Origin: an uncultured Ruminococcus sp.
GTDB taxonomy: Bacteria; Bacillota; Clostridia; Oscillospirales; Ruminococcaceae
Assembly (NCBI GenBank): GCA_900545125.1
Contig: UQXS01000057.1
Location: 1 to 11,960 of the forward strand
Length of the DNA: 11,960 bases
Reading direction: 5' to 3'
The notes under the pieces were generated by a model. That model saw only the letters and a program-made list of their open reading frames with translations, was not told the origin of the DNA and made no database searches. Below, piece after piece: positions 7,881-11,960 of the stretch. The position numbers and the translations under genes are program-made. Numbering within the stretch: the first letter of the stretch is position 1; each line of letters begins with the position of its first letter.

Positions 7881-8548
7881 AGATCCACCTTATACCCCAT
7901 TCCACGGACTGTTTTTATAATAAGCGGATTCTGCGGATCAGTTTCTATTTTATCTCTCAGCCTCTTTATATAAACAGTCAGTGTGTTGTCGTTTACGAAT
8001 TCTCCGGCGATATCCCATATAGACTCAAGCAGCTGATTCCTTGAAAGAACTGCTCCACGATTGTTGATAAATGTCAGCAGAAGCTTATATTCAAGAGCCG
8101 AAAGATAAAGATCCCTGCCGTTTCTTGATGCTGTGCCTTTTATTGTATCGACGGTTATATCGCCAAGCTGTATTACTGCTCCGATGCTGCCTGTAAGTCT
8201 CAGTATGTTTTTTATCCTTGAAATAAGCTCTCGTGGACGGAACGGCTTTGGTATATAGTCGTCAGCTCCAAGATCAAATCCCGTAACGGTACTGTATTCA
8301 TCACCGGATGCAGTAAGAAAAATCACCGGAATATTATATCTGCTTTTTATAGCCGAACATACGGCAAAACCGTTCCCGTCCGCCAGAGAAATATCAAGCA
8401 ATACAAGATCAGGCTGATCTTCTTCAACGGATGCTATAGCGTCACGCTGTCCGACAGCCGTTCTCACGCTGAATCCCTCGGACACGAGTAATTCGCTCAG
8501 ATTTGAAACAATGCTCTTATCATCTTCTGCCAAAAGAATTTTAGTCAT
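7877..8548 (-). CDS. Response regulator, OmpR/PhoB family
   Basis: This 223-residue DNA-binding regulator is phosphorylated by the adjacent kinase. The receiver domain (1 to about 118) has the acidic pair D9-D10, phosphoacceptor D52 in LVLLDISL, T79 and K101 in PKPF. The C-terminal winged helix (about 127-223) contains SALEYKLLLTF, NQLLESIWD and the family-typical end LTVYIKRLRDKI and TVRGMGYKV. The ATG at 8548 is chosen for its AAAGGA (8558-8563) 9 bases upstream. A longer frame back to 8617 would run across the promoter and is rejected. It is the first gene of the regulator-kinase unit and probably controls the transporter promoter at 6798-6850. Confidence 0.95.
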   Translation of the reverse strand: MTKILLAEDDKSIVSNLSELLVSEGFSVRTAVGQRDAIASVEEDQPDLVLLDISLADGNGFAVCSAIKSRYNIPVIFLTASGDEYSTVTGFDLGADDYIPKPFRPRELISRIKNILRLTGSIGAVIQLGDITVDTIKGTASRNGRDLYLSALEYKLLLTFINNRGAVLSRNQLLESIWDIAGEFVNDNTLTVYIKRLRDKIETDPQNPLIIKTVRGMGYKVDL

Positions 8549-8561
8549 ACTGATCGTTCCT

Positions 8562-8587
8562 TTCATTGAATACTTGTTTTCAATGAA
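8562..8587 (-). promoter_or_regulatory. Inverted repeat at the response-regulator transcription start
   Basis: A perfect 9-bp inverted repeat (TTCATTGAA at 8562-8570, TTCAATGAA at 8579-8587, 8-base spacer) lies directly downstream of the -10 box. In the messenger its 3' arm touches the AAAGGA ribosome binding site at 8558-8563. It could be an operator bound by a dimeric regulator or a leader hairpin that limits translation. Confidence 0.6.
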
Positions 8588-8588
8588 T

Positions 8589-8617
8589 ATTATAGCCTTT
8601 ATTTCCTTAAATGTCAA
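8589..8617 (-). promoter_or_regulatory. Perfect consensus sigma-A promoter for the regulator/kinase genes
   Basis: On the minus strand TTGACA (8612-8617) and TATAAT (8589-8594) are both exact consensus matches with the ideal 17-base spacer. Transcription should begin near 8582, giving a leader of about 34 bases before the ATG at 8548. Confidence 0.92.
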
Positions 8618-8628
8618 TGGACAGCAAA

Positions 8629-8664
8629 AAGCTCTGTGATATCGGATAAAATATCACAGAGCTT
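8629..8664 (-). terminator. Intrinsic terminator after the anti-sigma-like gene
   Basis: A perfect 14-bp stem (AAGCTCTGTGATAT at 8629-8642 with 8651-8664) and 8-base loop lie 22 bases beyond the stop codon of the upstream gene. Read on the minus strand the stem is followed by TTTTTGC. It separates the sigma/anti-sigma transcript from the regulator promoter immediately downstream. Confidence 0.9.
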
Positions 8665-8686
8665 AGAACTTGTTCTTATATTTCCT

Positions 8687-10195
8687 TTATCTTTCAGTAA
8701 TTTCACTGAGATCAAGTATACCGCTTTCAAAGTCGTACGACTCATCATCAGTAGTGTAACCCTGGTCACGTAAACTGAGGAAAAGACCGTTGTCGATTTC
8801 ATCTTCACGAAGCAGGAACGCCAGACGTACTTCTGCGCTTTCTCCCGGTTCAAGTGATACAGAGTTCTTGGTTCCCTTAGTGCCGTTTACAGAAAGTGAA
8901 AATGCACTGCTGCGCTCTCCTCTCATGTTTCTCAGATTGTAGTAATATGAATATTCACTGTTTCTTTCCATTCTTTCAGCTTCATCTATATCCAAAAGCT
9001 TACCGTCAATATTAGTCATCAGGGTCGGGTGAATATTGTATTCATCACGCATCTCAGAATTGTTTGTATATGTTACATCCACAACAAGTATCTTTGAACC
9101 GGTGGTCTCACTGTCAATAACTTCTTTTTTATAATTTCCGTCAGGCTGTATTACATTTTTATACCACTCTGTATAGCAGTCAATTACATTTCCGTTTTCG
9201 TCGGTATATTTACTGTAATCTGCATCCAGACCGATTTCATTTGTAGCAATACCGTCCAGACTTCTTGTGATATATGCATCAGTCACCGTAACGTCCATTA
9301 CTGTGGTATGATCTTCCCAGAAGTCAAAAGTATCATTAAATGTTTCGCCTAATGCGATAAAATTCACATCATCATATGGGATTCCCTCGGGGATTTCAAC
9401 AGGTACAGTTCCATTGTTATTTGCCGGCTGTTCATTTTGAACAGGCTCTTCATATATCTGTGAATGATCCTCGTCTGTCGGAGCAAGCGAAATATTCTCA
9501 ATGACCTTTTTAAGTTCCTCATCATCAAAGCCGTCTGAAACAAAGAGAAAAACAGCATACTGACTGTCCTCAAATGTGATCCAAACATTGCGTCCGAAAT
9601 TGTTCTCTTCGATAGTTCTGAAATCGCATGAATAGAAGATCTTCACACTTTTATCTTCAACGGTGTATTCATCGGTGGAAGCGGTCGGGAAATTATGCCT
9701 CGGAAGAAGATTCTGATCCGGTGTATATCTGTAAATTTCCGGTGTGATGCATGACGTACGATCGGAGTTATGGAGTTTCCAGCCATCAGATGTCATATCT
9801 TCAGGCAGCCAGTTAAACACATAAGTTTTGGGTTCTTCGTTGAATTCCGTAACAGTGTCAGCATCTGCTGCAGGTTCGGTGATTTCTTCAGAAGCTTTTG
9901 TTGCTTCAACGACAACTGCATTTTCGTCTGTTCCGGCAACTGTATCGTCAGAACTAAGTTTATTTTTCAGAACAACTCCCGTAGGAACGGCAACAACAGC
10001 CAGTACAGCGGCGGCAGCAGTTCCGACCAGAACACGTTCCAATTTATTATTTGTTTTTTTCATAATGATACCTCTCTGTATTTCATCTTTCTTCTGCTTA
10101 TATTGTGGTGAGAAGCTGTGGCAGTCATTTGCGGAAAAAGCCTCTTCCACTATCTTGTCAAATTCTTTTTTTCCTGGTAATTCAGATCTTCCCAT
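8687..10195 (-). CDS. Membrane-anchored anti-sigma-like protein with DUF4367-like and DUF4352-like outer domains
   Basis: This 502-residue protein is probably the inhibitor of the sigma factor encoded just upstream. Residues 1 to about 50 form a short charged cytoplasmic part (FDKIVEEAF...HSFSPQYKQKKDEI) like the sigma-binding part of clostridial anti-sigma proteins. A single membrane segment spans about 54-76. An acidic linker (80-122) follows, then a domain at about 123-245 recalling DUF4367 (YVFNWLPEDM, then EELKKVIENISL). A second low-complexity linker precedes a beta-rich domain at about 283-490 resembling the DUF4352 immunoglobulin-like fold (LVVDVTYTNNS and LEPGESAEVRLAF). Both domain names are from pattern only. 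The ATG at 10195 has GAGGAG 9 bases upstream and overlaps the sigma gene by 14 bases. A second strong start at 10063 is noted separately. Confidence 0.8.
   Translation of the reverse strand: MGRSELPGKKEFDKIVEEAFSANDCHSFSPQYKQKKDEIQRGIIMKKTNNKLERVLVGTAAAAVLAVVAVPTGVVLKNKLSSDDTVAGTDENAVVVEATKASEEITEPAADADTVTEFNEEPKTYVFNWLPEDMTSDGWKLHNSDRTSCITPEIYRYTPDQNLLPRHNFPTASTDEYTVEDKSVKIFYSCDFRTIEENNFGRNVWITFEDSQYAVFLFVSDGFDDEELKKVIENISLAPTDEDHSQIYEEPVQNEQPANNNGTVPVEIPEGIPYDDVNFIALGETFNDTFDFWEDHTTVMDVTVTDAYITRSLDGIATNEIGLDADYSKYTDENGNVIDCYTEWYKNVIQPDGNYKKEVIDSETTGSKILVVDVTYTNNSEMRDEYNIHPTLMTNIDGKLLDIDEAERMERNSEYSYYYNLRNMRGERSSAFSLSVNGTKGTKNSVSLEPGESAEVRLAFLLREDEIDNGLFLSLRDQGYTTDDESYDFESGILDLSEITER
10063..10077 (-). 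promoter_or_regulatory. Internal start codon with strong ribosome binding site
   Basis: Inside the anti-sigma-like gene an in-frame ATG (Met45, complement of 10061-10063) is preceded by AGAGAGG (10071-10077) with a 7-base spacer. Starting here gives a 458-residue protein that keeps the membrane segment and outer domains but loses the cytoplasmic sigma-binding part. Confidence 0.5.
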
Positions 10196-10718
10196 CAGAT
10201 GCTTCTCCTCTCATTGTAATTAGTCGTTTTCTTATTCTTTCAAAACGTTTTCGTGCGGCAGTCTCAGTAAGAGACAGATTATTTGCAACTTCTTTCCACG
10301 ATAATCCTTCACGGCATCTCAACAATACAATGCTGCGGTCGTCAGCGCTTATACTGTTCAGCATTTCATTAAGTTCACGGTTGTTTTCTTCGTTGATAAC
10401 CATTCTTTCAACACCCGGAGAACTGTCCGGAATCTGCATGGTTTCATCGTCTATAGGAACTTCCCTGACGAAAAAAGCTTTATTTTTCCGGTAGATATTA
10501 ATAGATGTACTTTTTATTATCTTTATGATATAGTTTTTGGTCTTATTGCTTTCAGCATCACCTATTTTGTTCAGCCGTTCAATAATGCGTATAAAAGCAT
10601 CCGAGACAGCATCTTCTGCCAGTTCGCTGTCGTGCAGAACCGCATAGGCTATCCTGTACATCGGCTGCTCGTAGATTTCGTAGAGCTGCTTTATTTTTTC
10701 TGTTTTCTTACCAATCAT
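10182..10718 (-). CDS. ECF-type RNA polymerase sigma factor
   Basis: This 178-residue protein is a sigma-70 family factor of the extracytoplasmic-function type. Region 2 occupies about 13-77 (YEIYEQPMYRIAYAVLHDSELAEDAVSDAFIRI pattern, seen in two parts) and region 4 about 112-168, with SWKEVANNLSLTETAARKRFERI as the helix-turn-helix, read here from two adjoining stretches. There is no region 1 or 3. The ATG at 10718 is preferred because GAGGTGAT lies just upstream; an upstream in-frame ATG at 10802 would run through the promoter area. The gene overlaps the anti-sigma-like gene by 14 bases, the usual coupling of sigma and inhibitor. Its target genes cannot be read from the window; autoregulation is plausible. 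Confidence 0.93.
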   Translation of the reverse strand: MIGKKTEKIKQLYEIYEQPMYRIAYAVLHDSELAEDAVSDAFIRIIERLNKIGDAESNKTKNYIIKIIKSTSINIYRKNKAFFVREVPIDDETMQIPDSSPGVERMVINEENNRELNEMLNSISADDRSIVLLRCREGLSWKEVANNLSLTETAARKRFERIRKRLITMRGEASDGKI

Positions 10719-10734
10719 GTTATCACCTCTTCCT

Positions 10735-10782
10735 TGAGACGTCTCACTTAATATAACAGAATTTTTCAGAAAAATGTGACAA
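10735..10782 (-). promoter_or_regulatory. Candidate sigma-gene promoter with a 12-bp palindrome at the start site
   Basis: On the minus strand TTGTCAC (10776-10782) and TCTGTTATATT, with TATATT at 10750-10755, lie upstream of the sigma start. Their 20-base separation is too long for a standard sigma-A promoter, which may point to ECF recognition and autoregulation. The perfect palindrome TGAGACGTCTCA (10735-10746) falls where transcription would begin. No terminator is seen between the upstream radical-SAM gene and this region, so read-through is also possible. Confidence 0.45.
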
Positions 10783-10805
10783 GGTATCGTTATCTTATGC
10801 AAACA

Positions 10806-11705
10806 TTAAGGCAATCCGGAAAAATCAAATTCAGGAACATATTCCGCAGATGCCGAAGATTTTTCCTGAATAAATCCGTCAAGTCCAAGATCCTGAGCGT
10901 AACGGACAACGGAATTATATTCCATTTTTGTTATGCGCCGGCGGAGTTCAGGGCAGTTTTCCGGAATGCCGTCAAAAGGAGTGTACTGACTCATAAGACT
11001 CAGCAGAGCCGTTTCCAGAGTAATATTCTCAGCGATCCAGTCCAGTATCTTCATTGAATCATGACGATGAGACGGCAGTACAAGGTGACGGATAACCGTT
11101 CCCCTGACCAGTCCTCCCTGAGAATTATAAACAAGCTTCCCTGCCTGTTTTATCATGCGAAGTACTGCCGCCGAAGCATACTCAAAATAGTCGGGAGCAT
11201 TGCTGTATTTTGCTGAAATATCTGAGGAAAAATACTTTATATCCGGCAGATAAACATCAATATATCCGTCCAGAAGCCCTATCGTTTCCGGAAGCTCATA
11301 GCCGCCGCTGTTCCAGATAACAGGAATCCCCAGACGATGCTTTACCATGTCCAGGGCAGAAATTATCTGCGGCAAAAAGTGTGTCGGCGTGACCAGTTCA
11401 ATACTGTCTGCCCCTTGTTCCTGCAAGCGCAGAAACACATCGCCAAGCTGCCGGACGGTAATTGATTTTCCCTTTATTTCGTTGCTTATAACGGAATTCT
11501 GGCAGAAACAGCAATGGAGACTGCATCCTGAAAAGAACACTGTTCCTGCACCGTTCCTGTATGATATGCAGGGTTCTTCCCATTGATGCAGGCAAGCCTT
11601 TGCTCCAAGGATTTCCGTTCCCGTGCCGCAGTACCCAATGTTTTCATAGCGATTTATGCCGCATTGTCTCGGACACAAGCGACAGTTTTTCAAAAGTTTT
11701 TCCAT
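10806..11705 (-). CDS. Radical-SAM protein, PflX/COG1313 type (pyruvate formate-lyase activase homologue)
   Basis: This 299-residue protein resembles PflX, a homologue of glycyl-radical-enzyme activases whose target is not established. The radical-SAM motif is C61-x3-C65-x2-C68 in FFSGCSLHCCFCQN. It is preceded by a cysteine-rich N terminus (C8, C11, C15 and C26 in CRLCPRQCG and YCG) that could hold another metal centre. Later segments ELVTPTHFLPQI, VIWNSGGYE, DVYLPDIKY and VIRHLVLPSH fit the family. The ATG at 11705 is chosen because a good promoter overlaps the longer GTG-initiated frame (11759); a GGGGG run lies 6 bases upstream. No glycyl-radical enzyme gene is adjacent, so its partner is unknown. 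It is transcribed toward the sigma gene. Confidence 0.88.
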   Translation of the reverse strand: MEKLLKNCRLCPRQCGINRYENIGYCGTGTEILGAKACLHQWEEPCISYRNGAGTVFFSGCSLHCCFCQNSVISNEIKGKSITVRQLGDVFLRLQEQGADSIELVTPTHFLPQIISALDMVKHRLGIPVIWNSGGYELPETIGLLDGYIDVYLPDIKYFSSDISAKYSNAPDYFEYASAAVLRMIKQAGKLVYNSQGGLVRGTVIRHLVLPSHRHDSMKILDWIAENITLETALLSLMSQYTPFDGIPENCPELRRRITKMEYNSVVRYAQDLGLDGFIQEKSSASAEYVPEFDFSGLP

Positions 11706-11742
11706 TCTTTTCCCCCGATTATTTTCAGATTTCCTAAATGAT

Positions 11743-11771
11743 ATTATATCATGTAACACCTATAAAGTCAA
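11743..11771 (-). promoter_or_regulatory. Sigma-A promoter of the PflX-type gene
   Basis: On the minus strand TTGACT (11766-11771) and TATAAT (11743-11748) are separated by 17 bases, one mismatch from full consensus. Transcription should begin near 11736, about 30 bases before the ATG at 11705. This excludes the GTG at 11759 as the main start. Confidence 0.85.
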
Positions 11772-11881
11772 TTATATTACGTTTTTGATTCACAACAATA
11801 GCAGTTACTTTTTATTATGTATATAAAGAAGTCTTTGTACCTCTGAACTATTGTTAAAGGAAATATTTTTCTGTTTGACAA
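11772..11881. other. AT-rich intergenic stretch
   Basis: No gene is seen between the PflX promoter and the second edge repeat. An 8-bp inverted repeat (AACAATAG at 11794-11801, CTATTGTT at 11848-11855) encloses 46 AT-rich bases, and a TTGACA hexamer at 11875-11880 abuts the repeat on the plus strand. Neither has clear supporting context. Confidence 0.4.
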
Positions 11882-11960
11882 TCACTCTGATTCTTAAAAG
11901 TCCCCCTTGTGGGGATTTTTAAGAATCAATAATGGGTTTCCAAAGGGAATGTACTTCCCT
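11882..11960 (+). repeat. Edge repeat, copy 2: conserved flanks around a variable 41-nt hairpin
   Basis: This is the inverted partner of the repeat at 1-74. The hairpin at 11888-11928 has a perfect 12-bp outer stem (11888-11899 with 11917-11928), a G-T pair (11900/11916), then TCCCC-GGGGA closing a short loop. It has the same 41-base length as copy 1 but different arms. The conserved flanks are 11882-11892 and 11924-11950. At the window edge AGGGAA-TGTAC-TTCCCT (11944-11960) forms a further perfect stem, so the element probably continues outside. Confidence 0.85.

Noticed and set aside
8549..8617. Longer response-regulator N terminus
   Set aside because: The extension is encoded by the promoter and leader and is not receiver-domain sequence.
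9770..10494. Plus-strand open frames opposite the sigma and anti-sigma genes
   Set aside because: They have no convincing ribosome binding sites or family features and lie opposite well-supported genes.
11706..11759. GTG start adding 18 residues to the PflX-type protein
   Set aside because: It lies inside the promoter spacer, so it would not be on the main transcript.
11794..11855. Small RNA closed by the AACAATAG/CTATTGTT repeat
   Set aside because: An 8-bp AT-rich repeat with a 46-base interior can occur by chance, and no promoter or terminator supports it.
1..11960. Composite transposon or integrative element
   Set aside because: Inverted edge repeats are present, but there is no transposase, integrase or target-site evidence, and the contents are ordinary chromosomal genes.

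Overview
The window reads as chromosomal DNA of a low-to-mid GC Gram-positive anaerobe, most likely a Ruminococcus-like member of the Oscillospiraceae. This is inference from the short clostridial-type ThiC, the anaerobic radical-SAM enzymes, strong AAAGGAG-type ribosome binding sites, and the sigma factor/membrane anti-sigma pair style. No rRNA, tRNA, transposase, integrase or CRISPR array is visible.

Layout. (1) At both outer edges lie two copies of one short repeat, in inverted orientation. Each has an identical 27-nt block, a 41-nt hairpin whose arms differ between copies by compensated base changes, and an identical 11-nt outer flank. (2) A plus-strand thiamine-precursor operon, thiC-thiH-tenI (171-3352), with overlapping or close genes, but no recognisable TPP riboswitch and no thiS/F/G in view. 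(3) A shared terminator (3358-3389) separates it from a convergent minus-strand cluster: response regulator, short-loop histidine kinase, ABC ATPase and an 897-residue FtsX-type permease (8548 down to 3395). The regulator pair has a perfect consensus promoter with an inverted repeat at its start site. The transporter pair has its own promoter with tandem 11-bp repeats around the -35 region. (4) Upstream of that, also on the minus strand, is an ECF sigma factor overlapping a membrane-bound anti-sigma-like protein (10718 down to 8687) and ending in a strong hairpin terminator. (5) Last comes a minus-strand radical-SAM protein of the PflX type (11705-10806) with its own promoter, then the second edge repeat.

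How the parts work together. ThiC makes the pyrimidine half of thiamine. ThiH supplies dehydroglycine for the thiazole half, and TenI aromatises the thiazole product; the remaining steps must be encoded elsewhere. The regulator/kinase/ABC set looks like a cell-envelope stress or peptide detoxification module. The sigma/anti-sigma pair is a second, independent surface-signal system. The least explained item is the pair of edge repeats, whose covarying hairpins suggest selection on folded RNA or single-stranded DNA rather than on sequence.
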